Counted from the first letter of the stretch, positions 33,834-43,408 are shown. The stretch is 56,513 bases of DNA from Cereibacter sphaeroides (GCA_003243455.1 QFQS01000011.1:1-56513), one strand, 5' to 3'. Notes: generated by a model from the letters alone, not told the origin. Translations and numbers: made by a program.

Positions 33834-35303
33834 TCAGCGGCGGGCGAGCAATCTGCCGGGCAGCTTGCCGAACTGGCGCGCGTCGACCGACCGGAACCAT
33901 TGCAGCAACCGGACGGACGCGGGCAGGCTCAGGTCCACGTCACGCAGCATTTCATCGATATGGTGAAGCGAGAAGGGGACGATGTTGGTGCCCTTGCAAT
34001 GCTTGCCGCCAGTCCGCTCTGTCATCCATGCCAGGCGCTGGTCGATGGAGGCGTTCTGGGCCTTTTCGTCCGGCATGCGGACCCGGCCCGCCATATATTC
34101 CGCGATCCAGAAGGAGCCGACCTCCGCGCTCAACTGGCTGAAGAAAGAACTATTATAGCCGTTGAACAGCAGGCGCGGCACGCCGACGGGCAGGGTGGAG
34201 CGATAGAGGCGGAAATTGCCTTCCCCGTCGGTTGCCTTGGCAAGGGCATCCGCAGGCAGGAAGTCGGCCCGCTGGTCCCAGCCAGTGCCGCAGATGATGA
34301 TGTCGGCGGATATGGTGCCACCCGATTTCAGGTGGATGAGGCCCGGTTCCAGCCGCGCAATCTCATCTTGGCGCAAGGTCAACTGGCCGGCCTCCACCTT
34401 CTCGTAAAAGCCGTCGCTGACCAGGCTGACGGTGCTGCGCGCGATGGATTCCAGTGGCTTGTCAGGTTCCAGCCCGATCCGGCCGAGCTTGAGCTGGCGC
34501 GAGATGATCGACTGGACGCTGTTCATCATCCCGTTGCGGATGAACCGGCCCGGACCATGGAGGAAGCGTTCAAAGCCGCGCAATTCCATATAGGGGAACA
34601 GCCCTTCGCCCATGCGGGTAAGGAAGAGGTGCTTGAAGTTGACGACATTACCGATCCGCTTGGGAATTTTCCAGATCAGTTGCCGCGCCAGCAAGGTGCT
34701 CGTCGCGGCGACGCCCACTGTGGCGTTGGCGACGTCGCAGGATGATTTGCCATAGCCGATGACGACGACATGCTTGCCGCGTGCATCCTCCAGCCGCGTG
34801 AACTCGCTGGTATGGGCCAGCAGGCCACCGGCCTGACGGAAGGCATCGGCGCCAGGATAGGCGGGAACCGACGGGATCGAGAAAATGCCGTTGCAGATGA
34901 TAAGCCAGTCGAAGCGGTCGACCGCTTCGGGCGCGTCGTTCTGATCGACGGGGTGGGAATGGATCGTCCACCCATCGGCATCCTGTGTCGCGCCGGTGAT
35001 CAGGGTGTTGAGCCGCAGGTATGGGGTAACCCCGAAATGGTCGGCATAGGATTGGAGATAGGCCTGCATCTGGCTGCCGCTCGGCCATTCGGGATAGTCG
35101 GCGGGCATGGGGAAATCGGAAAAGGCATAGGTGTCGCGCGGATTTTGCGTCGCAAGGCCCGGATAGCGCCGGGATGCCGCCCACACGCCGCCGACTTCAG
35201 CGTCCTTGTCAAAGACCTGCACCTCATATCCCAAAGCGATCATCAGCTTTGCGGTGCACAGGCCCGCAATGCCTGCCCCGATGATTCCCACCCGTTCGAC
35301 CAT
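33834..35303 (-). CDS. FAD-dependent monooxygenase (flavin-containing / Baeyer-Villiger type)
   Basis: A 489-residue two-dinucleotide-domain flavoprotein monooxygenase. The FAD fingerprint GIIGAGIAGL begins at residue 6, and VVVIGYGKSSCDVA is the NADPH fingerprint. Between them GGLLAHTSEF occupies the FMO signature position (normally FxGxxxHxxxY). I start at ATG 35303 (MVERVGIIGAGIAGL); the frame is open upstream but that part shows no homology. It is divergent from a TonB receptor. It could oxygenate a ketone or a heteroatom of the imported compound; motifs alone do not decide. Confidence 0.85.
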   Translation of the reverse strand: MVERVGIIGAGIAGLCTAKLMIALGYEVQVFDKDAEVGGVWAASRRYPGLATQNPRDTYAFSDFPMPADYPEWPSGSQMQAYLQSYADHFGVTPYLRLNTLITGATQDADGWTIHSHPVDQNDAPEAVDRFDWLIICNGIFSIPSVPAYPGADAFRQAGGLLAHTSEFTRLEDARGKHVVVIGYGKSSCDVANATVGVAATSTLLARQLIWKIPKRIGNVVNFKHLFLTRMGEGLFPYMELRGFERFLHGPGRFIRNGMMNSVQSIISRQLKLGRIGLEPDKPLESIARSTVSLVSDGFYEKVEAGQLTLRQDEIARLEPGLIHLKSGGTISADIIICGTGWDQRADFLPADALAKATDGEGNFRLYRSTLPVGVPRLLFNGYNSSFFSQLSAEVGSFWIAEYMAGRVRMPDEKAQNASIDQRLAWMTERTGGKHCKGTNIVPFSLHHIDEMLRDVDLSLPASVRLLQWFRSVDARQFGKLPGRLLARR

Positions 35304-35591
35304 GTTCCCATTCCATCTGGTTGATACAGTCACCGGGTTAGTGAGGGACGGCGCGTGCGGCCTATGCCGCAATTGCCGATGCTGTTCAGCCAATGCATGT
35401 TTTTGTGCGGGGGCATTCGCGGGATGGCCGCAATCCTGCGCTTTACACACCGGGCCATGTCGAAAATTCGCAATATGGGCACAGTTGGTGCGCTGTCTGC
35501 ATATCGGCCACGCGGTCGACGATGAACATTCGGGGCTCATCCAACGCCTGGACACATGGGCGGGGAAGAGGACCGATCAAGGGGACATATC
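35304..35591. promoter_or_regulatory. Divergent promoter region, flavin monooxygenase / TonB receptor
   Basis: A 288-base divergent gap that must carry both promoters. I see no clear -35/-10 pair and no copy of the motif shared by the two AraC promoters. Confidence 0.4.
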
Positions 35592-37994
35592 ATGCACAGC
35601 TTTCGTTCCATTTGCCGGACGGGTATCGCGATGTCCGCGCTGGCCGCTGCTGTTACGGCCGCCGCGCCCGCGCTGGCGCAGGGCGGCCCATCCGAAGCCG
35701 AAGGATCACGCGTCGCCGAAATGAACGGCGACATTGTTGTCACTGCGCGCAAGCGCGCGGAACGGGCGCAGGATATTCCGATCGCCATTTCCGCCTTCAG
35801 CGGCGATGCCATCGCCGCGCGCGGCATCGACAAGGTGGACGGGGTCGCCACCTTCACGCCCAATATGACGTTCCAGAACAATCCCAGCTTTGGCGGCGCT
35901 GGATCCTCGGCGGCCATCTACATCCGTGGCATCGGTCAGAAGGAATTCCTGCCGACGACCGAACCGGGCGTGGGCGTTTATGTCGACGGCGTCTATGTCG
36001 CCCGCTCGGTGGGGGCGCTGCTGGATCTGGTCGATGTGGAGCGCGTGGAAATCCTGCGCGGGCCGCAGGGCACGCTGTTCGGCCGCAACACCATTGGCGG
36101 CGCGCTCAGCATCACCACGCGCAAGCCCGATGGCAAGATGGCCATGACCGGCCAGATAACCACCGGCCGATATAACCGGCTGGACGCGAAGGTGACGGCC
36201 AATGTGCCACTGACTGACAATCTGTTCGCCAAGGTTTCCGGCGCCAGCTTCAACCGCGACGGCTATGTCACCCATCTGGCGGACGGCAAGGATCTGGGCA
36301 ATGTCCAGACGCTGACCGGTCGGATCGACCTGCGCTGGATGCCCAGCGATGCGTTGGAAATCAATATTTCGGCGGAAGGAACGCGGGATCGATCCCATGG
36401 TCCTGCGCTGGTGCTGACCGGCGTCACCTATCAGTCCGGCATTTTCAATCCTGAAAATCTGCCGATATTGCCGCCGGGCAGCCCGGCGACGCCGGGTCAT
36501 TACGTGCTCAATCCCCCGTTCGATGCACCGGTGGATAATTTCACGCTGCTCAACAACTATTTCGCCGCCTTCCTGGGCGGGCAGCCCTGTATCGGCTTTG
36601 CCCCCTACAACCCGCAGGCCAGCAATTCAGCGGCCTGCTTTTCCGACCGTTTCCTGGTCGGTAACAATGCGGAGGCGGGCACGGCGCCGCAATATTCGAA
36701 GAACGACCTGTGGGGCACGCAGGCGACCATCGATTGGGATCTGGGGCCGGTTCAGATCAAGTCGATTACTGCCTACCGCAAGATCAGCGGCGATTATGCC
36801 CGCGACGGCGACCACAGCTCGCTGACCATCCTGCATCTGCAGGACATATTGAAGCAGAGCCAGTTCAGCCAGGAACTGCAATTGCTGGGCAATGCCCTGG
36901 ACGACAAGCTGAAATATGTCGCTGGTCTCTATTATTTCAATGAAAATGGTAATAATATCAACACTCTGGACTTTACGCCCGTGACCTTCCGGTCGGGTGG
37001 CAAGTTCCGGACGAAAAGCTATGCGGCCTTTGCACAGGGCACATGGACCTTCATGCCCGGCTTCGATCTGACGCTCGGCCTGCGTTACACCGACGACCGC
37101 AAATCCTTCCTGCCCGATCAGGTGATTTTGGTGGACAAGACCGGCGGCGCGCTGATCGCCGCCAGCCCCAATACGCCGCAGGAACGGGTGCTGCCCTTTG
37201 TTCGCGTTCGCCAGAGCGAGGACGCCTTCACGCCGATGGCGAACCTCGCCTGGCATGTGACGCCCGACGTGATGTTCTATGCCTCCTATTCCAAGGGGTT
37301 CAAGAGCGGCGGCTTCGTCCAGCGCGTGTTCCCACCGCTGGCCGAAACGCCGCGCTTCTCCTCGGAAAAAGCGACGGCCTATGAACTCGGCTTCAAATCC
37401 AGCCTGTTCGACCGGATGCTGACGCTGAACGGTGCGCTGTTCTACACCAGATATGACAATCTGCAGGTTCAGGTGTTCACCGGCATCGCCCCGGTAACCA
37501 AGAATGCGGCTGCGGCCGAGATCAAGGGGGCTGAACTGGAGGCGCGGTTGTCGCCGGGCGGCGGCTGGTTCCTGGAAGGCAGCCTGGGCTATCTTGACCC
37601 AGAATTTACCAGCATCGATCCCGCCGCGACCGAGATCACGCTGGACTCCAAGTTCGAACGCATTGCGAAATGGACCATCAGCGGATCGGTATCAAAAAGC
37701 TTCGTGCTGGCCAATGATGGCGAGATCACCATGCGCGGCGACTGGTCCTACCGGTCGGGTATGTTCATGGATGCGCTCAATTCGCCCGAACTGTATCAGC
37801 CCGGCTACAGCCTGTTCAACGCCAACCTGACTTATGACTTCCCCGGCAAGCAACTGAGCCTGTCGGCGGGGGTCGCCAACATCGCCAACAAGAAATACAG
37901 CCTGACCGGCGTCTATGGCAGTTCCTTTGGCCTGTATGAGCAGATGTTCGCGCGGGCGCGCGAATGGAGCGTGTCGGTCAAGTGGAGAATCTGA
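35592..37994 (+). CDS. TonB-dependent receptor
   Basis: An 800-residue outer-membrane receptor. ATG 35592 gives a signal peptide ending PALAQG, followed by a TonB box (GDIVVTARK), plug motifs (IYIRGIGQKEF; EILRGPQGTLFGRNTIGGAL) and a barrel ending VSVKWRI. No STN domain. It resembles the receptor at 48020 (shared SYSKGFK, QRVFPP and LFDR blocks), so the two may take up related compounds. Three bases separate it from the downstream SDR, which suggests a shared transcript. Confidence 0.92.
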   Translation: MHSFRSICRTGIAMSALAAAVTAAAPALAQGGPSEAEGSRVAEMNGDIVVTARKRAERAQDIPIAISAFSGDAIAARGIDKVDGVATFTPNMTFQNNPSFGGAGSSAAIYIRGIGQKEFLPTTEPGVGVYVDGVYVARSVGALLDLVDVERVEILRGPQGTLFGRNTIGGALSITTRKPDGKMAMTGQITTGRYNRLDAKVTANVPLTDNLFAKVSGASFNRDGYVTHLADGKDLGNVQTLTGRIDLRWMPSDALEINISAEGTRDRSHGPALVLTGVTYQSGIFNPENLPILPPGSPATPGHYVLNPPFDAPVDNFTLLNNYFAAFLGGQPCIGFAPYNPQASNSAACFSDRFLVGNNAEAGTAPQYSKNDLWGTQATIDWDLGPVQIKSITAYRKISGDYARDGDHSSLTILHLQDILKQSQFSQELQLLGNALDDKLKYVAGLYYFNENGNNINTLDFTPVTFRSGGKFRTKSYAAFAQGTWTFMPGFDLTLGLRYTDDRKSFLPDQVILVDKTGGALIAASPNTPQERVLPFVRVRQSEDAFTPMANLAWHVTPDVMFYASYSKGFKSGGFVQRVFPPLAETPRFSSEKATAYELGFKSSLFDRMLTLNGALFYTRYDNLQVQVFTGIAPVTKNAAAAEIKGAELEARLSPGGGWFLEGSLGYLDPEFTSIDPAATEITLDSKFERIAKWTISGSVSKSFVLANDGEITMRGDWSYRSGMFMDALNSPELYQPGYSLFNANLTYDFPGKQLSLSAGVANIANKKYSLTGVYGSSFGLYEQMFARAREWSVSVKWRI

Positions 37995-37996
37995 CG

Positions 37997-38788
37997 ATGG
38001 CGACGTGGGATTTTTCCGGCAAAGCCGCCCTGCTGGCGGGTGGTGCGACGCTGATCGGCCGCGCGATCGCCGCCGCCTTCGTGGCGGCGGGGGCCAATGT
38101 GGTGATCGCCGACATAGATGAACAGGGCGGGCAGAAAGCGGTCGAGGAACTGGGCGACCGTTGCCTGTTCATCCGCACCGACGTCACCTGTGACGAGGAC
38201 ATCGATGCCTGTATCGTGGCGGCTGTGTCCAACTTTGGCGGCATCGATTTTCTGGTCAACGTCACAACATCCTATATCGACAATGGATTGGAAACGAGCC
38301 GGGCCGACTGGTTGCGTGCGCTCGACATATCGATCGTTGGCGGGGCGATGTTCATGCAGAAGACCGCGCCGCACCTGATCGCGCGCAAGGGTGCGGTGGT
38401 CAATTTTTCCAGCATCAGCGCCCATCGCGCCCAGCCGGGCCGTTTCGTCTATCCGGCAGCCAAGGCCGCGGTGGCGCAGCTTACACGGTCGCAGGCGATG
38501 GAACTGGCGCCCCATGGCGTGCGCGTCAACGCGGTTGCCCCGGCATGGACCTGGTCGAACGTGATGGAGGCGTTGAGCGGCGGCGACCGGGCGAAGACCG
38601 ACCGGGTCGGCGGGGCGTTCCACATGGCGGGGCGGATCGGCGATGCCGAAGAGGTCGCGCGCGCCGTGCTGTTCCTCTGTTCGCCCGACTCGGCCTTTGT
38701 CATGGGGGCGGAACTGCCGGTGGATGGCGGCTATCTGGCGCTAGGGCCTGAACGGGCTGACAACGCCATTGCGGCGCTGATGAACTGA
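37997..38788 (+). CDS. SDR-family oxidoreductase with atypical cofactor loop
   Basis: A 263-residue SDR. The usual TGxxxGIG loop is replaced by LAGGATLIGRA, while DIDEQGG after strand 2 suggests NAD preference. The catalytic YPAAK is present and a Ser lies in NFSSISAH. It starts three bases after the TonB receptor. Its role is probably dehydrogenation of an intermediate in the neighbouring Rieske pathways, which is inference from location. Confidence 0.87.
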   Translation: MATWDFSGKAALLAGGATLIGRAIAAAFVAAGANVVIADIDEQGGQKAVEELGDRCLFIRTDVTCDEDIDACIVAAVSNFGGIDFLVNVTTSYIDNGLETSRADWLRALDISIVGGAMFMQKTAPHLIARKGAVVNFSSISAHRAQPGRFVYPAAKAAVAQLTRSQAMELAPHGVRVNAVAPAWTWSNVMEALSGGDRAKTDRVGGAFHMAGRIGDAEEVARAVLFLCSPDSAFVMGAELPVDGGYLALGPERADNAIAALMN

Positions 38789-38868
38789 AAGTCCTGTCAT
38801 CACAGTGCAGCTGCTGGCCCCATGGCGAATCTTATGGGTCAGGCCCGCTGCATCTTCATGACATTTTC

Positions 38869-38886
38869 TTGACTCGCCCTGTCGGC
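38869..38886 (+). promoter_or_regulatory. TTGACTCGCC-N3-TCGGC motif upstream of the first AraC gene
   Basis: The motif lies 80 bases before the AraC start codon. The same 15 defined bases recur at 43296-43313 before the operon of the second AraC regulator. TTGACT could also act as a -35 box. A shared regulatory site is inferred. Confidence 0.45.
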
Positions 38887-38948
38887 TCGGGAAGGCTGCG
38901 GGTCGCGCAGGTGAGATTTTCTCGAACAGAGGAGGCAGGGGCATCACC

Positions 38949-39965
38949 ATGGGCGCCATTCATCATGCAGCCGCTTTCGGAGACTGGGAGTCGCGCGGCC
39001 GGCTCATCATCAACAATCACAACGTCTTCGAATCCGATGACCTTGACCAGACCCGCGAGCATATCGCGCGCACCTATTGTCCCCACCGGCTGAGCATCAA
39101 TGATCGCGGTGGTCGGCTGGACGCCTGGCTGAACCACAAGCGGCTCTCGCAAGTTGGCGTTGGCACTATGTCCTATGGCACGGAAGTGTCGATTTCGGGC
39201 GTGGAGGATCAGGATTTCCTGCTCATCATGCTGCCCTTTCGCGGTGCGGCCGACATCGGCATGGGGCACAGGTCTGTGCAATGTATGCCGGGCCGCGCTG
39301 CCGTGACCAGCACCGTCGAACTGGAGCGGATGCGCTGGTCGCAGGACTGTTCGCAACTGGTGGTGCAGATCAGTTCCGCCGCCATAGACCGCCAGCTGAC
39401 GTTGATGACGGGGCGGGCCCTGCGCGAACCGCTTCGCTTTGCCCCGGAAATGGAGGCGCATTCGGGCCATCCATCCTGGTGGAATTATGTTGCTCTGTTG
39501 CTCGATGAACTGTCGGCCAGCCAGGGACTGGGCAATCAGGCCAGCATGGCGCATCTGGAAACCTTGCTGATCGTCAAGCTGCTGGAAAGCCAGCCGAGCA
39601 ATTATCACGAGCAGCTTCAGCCACAGGCTTGCCGTATCGCGCCGCAGCATGTTCGGCGGGTCGAACGGTTCATTGCCGACAATGTCGAACGGCCGATATC
39701 GCTGGAGGAACTGGTGACCGTCAGCGGTGTCAGCGTGCGGGCGCTCTTTGACGGATTTCGACGTTTCCGTGACCAGTCGCCCATGGCCTATCTGCGCTCC
39801 ATCCGGCTGGAACGGGTGCGGCAGGATTTGTTGGCGGCGCAGCCGGGTGAAACCGTGACCGCCATCGCCTGTCGCTGGGGCTTTTATCAGTTTGGCCGCT
39901 TTGCAGGGGAATATCGCAAGGTCTATGGCGAATTGCCGTCGGAAACCTTGCGGGCCAATGGCTGA
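38949..39965 (+). CDS. AraC-family transcriptional regulator
   Basis: A 338-residue regulator with an N-terminal cupin-like sensing domain (about residues 40-210) and a C-terminal double helix-turn-helix. The DNA-binding part shows ISLEELVTVSGVSVRALFDG and PMAYLRSIRLERVRQDL with a final FGRFAGEYRKVYGELPSETL. A GAGGAGGCAGG ribosome site precedes ATG 38949. It is paralogous to the AraC regulator at 44185 (FRRFRD block in both), and the two share an upstream motif. It probably controls the adjacent receptor/SDR or Rieske genes. Confidence 0.9.
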   Translation: MGAIHHAAAFGDWESRGRLIINNHNVFESDDLDQTREHIARTYCPHRLSINDRGGRLDAWLNHKRLSQVGVGTMSYGTEVSISGVEDQDFLLIMLPFRGAADIGMGHRSVQCMPGRAAVTSTVELERMRWSQDCSQLVVQISSAAIDRQLTLMTGRALREPLRFAPEMEAHSGHPSWWNYVALLLDELSASQGLGNQASMAHLETLLIVKLLESQPSNYHEQLQPQACRIAPQHVRRVERFIADNVERPISLEELVTVSGVSVRALFDGFRRFRDQSPMAYLRSIRLERVRQDLLAAQPGETVTAIACRWGFYQFGRFAGEYRKVYGELPSETLRANG

Positions 39966-40025
39966 GCGACGGGATCATCATTTTGTCGCCTTGGCGCATA
40001 AACGCCGTTTTTGCGCGCGACGGAA

Positions 40026-40048
40026 CGGCTGACCATCACCTGGTCGCC
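40026..40048. repeat. GACCA-N5-TGGTC inverted motif, copy 1
   Basis: CGGCTGACCATCACCTGGTC followed by GCC. The GACCA/TGGTC arms are perfect with a five-base spacer. Confidence 0.45.
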
Positions 40049-40165
40049 ATTGCAACATCGGTCTTGTCGGATCGGCTCGGCCATGGAACAGGTTTCGCCG
40101 GCTGAAATGTCCTTGCATGATGGGGCAAAGGCTTTGCGCAAGGGAGGGGCGTTCTCGGATCGCGC

Positions 40166-40188
40166 CGGCTGACCAATCCCTGGTCGCC
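40166..40188. repeat. GACCA-N5-TGGTC inverted motif, copy 2
   Basis: CGGCTGACCAATCCCTGGTC followed by GCC, identical to copy 1 outside the spacer. Confidence 0.45.
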
Positions 40189-40301
40189 GCCTTGTCCGAC
40201 AATCATGGCCTGGCGCGGCAGAACGCGCCGCTGCCGCAACTGGCGGCGAAGATGATGGGAACGGTCCGCTCTCGGGCGCGGTGCCCGGCCGTCGCATCGC
40301 T

Positions 40302-41534
40302 TCAGGCGATCAGGTCCTTCGCCATTTGCCGGACGGCGACCTGCATATCGGTCAGGCGGTCGGGTGAGATGCGCGCGCGCGCCTGAACCAGGGCCCGTCC
40401 GCCCATGAAATCCCTGGGACAGTTGATTGCGTCCATTGCGATGACCGCACCGTGTTGCAGGTAGAAGATCGAAAAGCTGCCCGTCGCCGGGTCGCCGCGT
40501 ACCACCGGATGGGCCGGGCCGGTCAGCAGCCCGGCCGACTGGATGCGCATGTCATATTGATCCGACCAGAATGTTGGCAGCGCGTCATAGGCACGCGGCG
40601 CCGACATGATCGTATCGGCCACCACTTCGGCTGATGCCAACGCATGTTGCACCGATTCGAGGCGCCATAGTCCACCGGCATAGGCATTGGGATGGCGGGC
40701 GCAATCGCCGATGGCGAACACCGCGCTGCCCGACGCCCGGCCGCATTCGTCGACGATGATGCCGCCGTCGCAGGCCAGGCCGGCGGACTGCGCCAGTTCC
40801 ATCCGCGGGGTGATGCCAATGCCCACGATCACCATATCCGCGGGCAGTCTTTGCCCCGATTGCAGCAGCACCGCCTCGGCATGGCTGTCACCCTCGATCG
40901 CCGTTACTTGCGCATTCAGCAGGATGTCGACGCCATGGGCGCGATGCCGGGTGGCGACATAATCGGACAGGGTGGGGCCGGTGACTCGGGCCAGAACCCT
41001 GTCCTGCGCTTCCACCACGGTGATACGGTGGCCCAGTTCCGTCAGGACCGCCGCAGCCTCCAGCCCGACATACCCTGCGCCAACGATGACAACGCGCATG
41101 TCGGGTCGCAGAGCGGCCCGGATCGCGTTGACATCGGTCAGCGATCGGACCGTGTGAATGCCCGGCAGTTTGGCGCCGGGACAACCGAGCCGCCGCACCG
41201 CGCCGCCGGTCGCCAGAATCGCATGGCTAAACCCGATGATGCGCCCATCGCTCAGCGACAGGGTCCGCGCGGCGGCGTCAAGCGCGGTCGCCGTGCGGTC
41301 GAGTGCGATGTCGATTCCGCGCTGCGCCCAGTAATCGGCGTCGCGCAGCAGCATCCGCTCAATCGTGATGGAACCCAGCATATAGGCCTTGGATAGCGAC
41401 GGCCGGTCATAGGGCAGGAAGGCCTCGTCCCCGACCAGCAGGATCGAACCGGCAAAGCCGCGATCGCGCAGGGTCATCGCGGCATGAGCGCCCGCATGGC
41501 CGCCCCCCACGATGGCGACGTCATAATGTTCCAC
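40302..41534 (-). CDS. FAD-dependent ferredoxin/rubredoxin reductase (Rieske system reductase)
   Basis: An approximately 410-residue NAD(P)H:ferredoxin reductase of the type serving Rieske oxygenases. FAD-binding VAIVGGGHAGAHAA opens the protein, VVIVGAGYVGLEAAAVL is the NAD(P)H site and FAIGDCARHPN the second flavin motif. A GTG at 41534 is eight bases after AGGGGG and is my preferred start; TTG 41540 adds two residues. It follows Rieske alpha 1 by about 20 bases on the same strand. It is the only such reductase in the window, so it may serve all three oxygenases. Confidence 0.9.
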   Translation of the reverse strand: MEHYDVAIVGGGHAGAHAAMTLRDRGFAGSILLVGDEAFLPYDRPSLSKAYMLGSITIERMLLRDADYWAQRGIDIALDRTATALDAAARTLSLSDGRIIGFSHAILATGGAVRRLGCPGAKLPGIHTVRSLTDVNAIRAALRPDMRVVIVGAGYVGLEAAAVLTELGHRITVVEAQDRVLARVTGPTLSDYVATRHRAHGVDILLNAQVTAIEGDSHAEAVLLQSGQRLPADMVIVGIGITPRMELAQSAGLACDGGIIVDECGRASGSAVFAIGDCARHPNAYAGGLWRLESVQHALASAEVVADTIMSAPRAYDALPTFWSDQYDMRIQSAGLLTGPAHPVVRGDPATGSFSIFYLQHGAVIAMDAINCPRDFMGGRALVQARARISPDRLTDMQVAVRQMAKDLIA

Positions 41535-41561
41535 GATCAATTCCCCCTGAAGGACAGCCGG

Positions 41562-42758
41562 TCAGGCGAGCCCGCGCACGCAAAGGTCGACGCCGTTGCC
41601 CAGATGGCGAACCAGCATTTCCTCATCCTGAAAATGGATCACCGGTTTGGCGCCCGATTTGAGTTGGGCAGCCATCAGTTCATGCGTGTAGCAATCCTCC
41701 ATCATCGGATCGCGCAGCCCCACCTTGCTATATTCCTGGGCAAAGAGCTGTCCGGCGGTGGTGACGGGCGGGTAATAGCCCTTGATCTCCCAGATGCTGC
41801 GGTCGACCGCCACCGGCCAGATGTTGAAGGTGAAGAACAGCCCGTCGAGCAGGCCGACGAAGAAATTGGGGAAGATGTGCCAGAAATCGAACGATCCCCG
41901 GAACTGGTATCCGTCTGCGCCCTTGTCCGCTTTTGATCCGAATGCCTGAACCGTGCCGGTGCCAAAGCGGCTGGCCAGCACGGCGGTCGGCGGCGGGATA
42001 AAGCTGTCGGGCGGGGGCGATCCCAGCACGCCGTGCAAACCATGGAGTTCAATCGCGGCGTGGCGATATTGCCGCCCCTCGACCTTCACTGCGCGCGCCA
42101 GCGTCTTTTCATGCAGATAAGGCAGGTGCCAGCCTTCCAACTGGGCTTCCTGCAAGGTTTTCCAGTTCACATTTTCGTCGATGAGATAGGAAAAGGCGGG
42201 CACGAAACCGCTGAAGTCGTATCGGCCGATCTGTTCCGACACCGGGGCCAGATATTGCTCCAACGTCTCTTCCGGTTCCTTCGCCAGATTGATGAAGATA
42301 AAGCCGTTCCACACGTCGCAGTGGATGCTGCTCAGACCATTTTGCGCGGCGTCGACGCTAGGGAAATTGTCGGCGTCGCTGACATGGACGAGCTTACCCG
42401 TTGTGTCATAGACCCAGCCGTGGAAACGGCAGGTCAGGAAACCGCGGCAATGGCCCTGCTGGTCCCAGGCCAGCGGCACGCCGCGATGCGAACACATATT
42501 GTGAAAGGCGCGGACCACCCCGTCCTTGCCGCGAACGACCAATATGCCGGTGTCGGCGACATGAAGCTGGTGGACGAAATAGTCGCCGGGCCGCGCGAGT
42601 TGCGTCATATGGCCGACATTCAGCCATTTGCGCTTGAAAACGGCAGTCTTCTCGGCCTCGAAATAGTCCTGGCTGGTATAGCGTTCAACCGGGATGGGGC
42701 CGGTGCCTTCCTGCGGATAGCGCGCGGTGAAGCGGCCGCTGGTTTCGGTGGTGCTCAT
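41562..42758 (-). CDS. Rieske oxygenase alpha subunit 1
   Basis: A 398-residue Rieske non-haem iron oxygenase. The [2Fe-2S] ligands are Cys89, His91, Cys110 and His113 (CSHRG; CRFHGW). The mononuclear iron ligands are His211 and His216 in LEGWHLPYLH, with Glu208 where naphthalene dioxygenase-type enzymes have the bridging Asp; carnitine oxygenase CntA also uses Glu. The third ligand is probably in DPMMEDCY. ATG 42758 has a GGGAGG ribosome site and overlaps the stop of the upstream small partner gene (ATGA). Substrate unknown; monooxygenase or demethylase chemistry is as likely as dihydroxylation. Confidence 0.93.
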   Translation of the reverse strand: MSTTETSGRFTARYPQEGTGPIPVERYTSQDYFEAEKTAVFKRKWLNVGHMTQLARPGDYFVHQLHVADTGILVVRGKDGVVRAFHNMCSHRGVPLAWDQQGHCRGFLTCRFHGWVYDTTGKLVHVSDADNFPSVDAAQNGLSSIHCDVWNGFIFINLAKEPEETLEQYLAPVSEQIGRYDFSGFVPAFSYLIDENVNWKTLQEAQLEGWHLPYLHEKTLARAVKVEGRQYRHAAIELHGLHGVLGSPPPDSFIPPPTAVLASRFGTGTVQAFGSKADKGADGYQFRGSFDFWHIFPNFFVGLLDGLFFTFNIWPVAVDRSIWEIKGYYPPVTTAGQLFAQEYSKVGLRDPMMEDCYTHELMAAQLKSGAKPVIHFQDEEMLVRHLGNGVDLCVRGLA

Positions 42759-43123
42759 CGGGCGCCTCCCATGGCGGGACCGGCCGAACCGAGCGGCCAG
42801 CCATCGTGAACCGGCAGGAAACGGTCGATGGGGAAGACATATTTGGGCTGGGGTTCGCCATACATTTCGACGGTCACCGCTACTTCCGCCAGGGCAAGGC
42901 ACATGTGCAGCAGCCGGGTTTGCGCCGCATCAAGCGCGGTCAGTGGAAACTGGTCGAGATAGCTGAGCGCGTCCGCGCCGCGCGCGTGCATGATGTCGTA
43001 GAATGCCTGGCTTTCCGCCATGGTCGCGGACCAGCGTTTGCGGTTGCGCAGCAATTCGGTGGGCTGTGCCCAATCGATCCAGGGTTCAAGGTCCGCGAAT
43101 CCTTCCGGCAATGGCGACGTCAT
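42755..43123 (-). CDS. Small conserved partner of Rieske oxygenase, copy 1 (unrecognised family)
   Basis: A 122-residue soluble, mainly helical protein that I do not recognise. It shares LPEGFADLEP, WAQPTE, AFYDIM, LALAEVA, VEMYG and DRF...H with the genes at 46068 and 52234, in the same order. All three sit directly beside a Rieske alpha gene, here upstream with a four-base overlap. A GGGAGAGA ribosome site precedes ATG 43123. No cysteines, signal peptide or cofactor motif are visible. A structural or assembly subunit is the simplest guess. Confidence 0.8.
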   Translation of the reverse strand: MTSPLPEGFADLEPWIDWAQPTELLRNRKRWSATMAESQAFYDIMHARGADALSYLDQFPLTALDAAQTRLLHMCLALAEVAVTVEMYGEPQPKYVFPIDRFLPVHDGWPLGSAGPAMGGAR

Positions 43124-43408
43124 GTGTCTCTCCCAGCGGTGATACTGACACATGTCCTCCAGCCCAAGCGGCTGCGGCTATCCCGAGAATGCAGTCATTG
43201 TGCAAAAATGGCGACATAGCGAAGGCTGCGCGTTTCAGCCGCCGGTCGGGGCTGGATCATACCGTGCGGATATGAAATCCCGCTTCAAAGGGTATTTGAC
43301 TCGCCACTTCGGCCGATATCGGTCTTGCCGGATTGTTCCGGCGTTTCGGGGTGGGGTGCGATGCCCGGACGGCGCCTCCCCCCCTGGCCTTTATTCCTGC
43401 GGAGTATC
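43124..43408. promoter_or_regulatory. Divergent promoter region, Rieske module 1 / racemase-AraC
   Basis: A 285-base divergent gap serving the Rieske 1 module on the minus strand and the racemase-AraC pair on the plus strand. It contains the TTGACTCGCC-N3-TCGGC motif at 43296. Confidence 0.5.
43296..43313 (+). promoter_or_regulatory. TTGACTCGCC-N3-TCGGC motif upstream of the racemase-AraC operon
   Basis: Second copy of the motif found at 38869-38886, here 113 bases before the start of the racemase-like gene that is coupled to an AraC regulator. Confidence 0.45.

Larger units (their letters stand above)
39966..40301. other. Convergent intergenic region with a repeated inverted motif
   Basis: No supportable gene lies between the convergent AraC and reductase genes. 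Two copies of CGGCTGACCA-N5-TGGTCGCC (40026-40048 and 40166-40188), exactly 140 bases apart, are the only structure seen. Confidence 0.4.
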
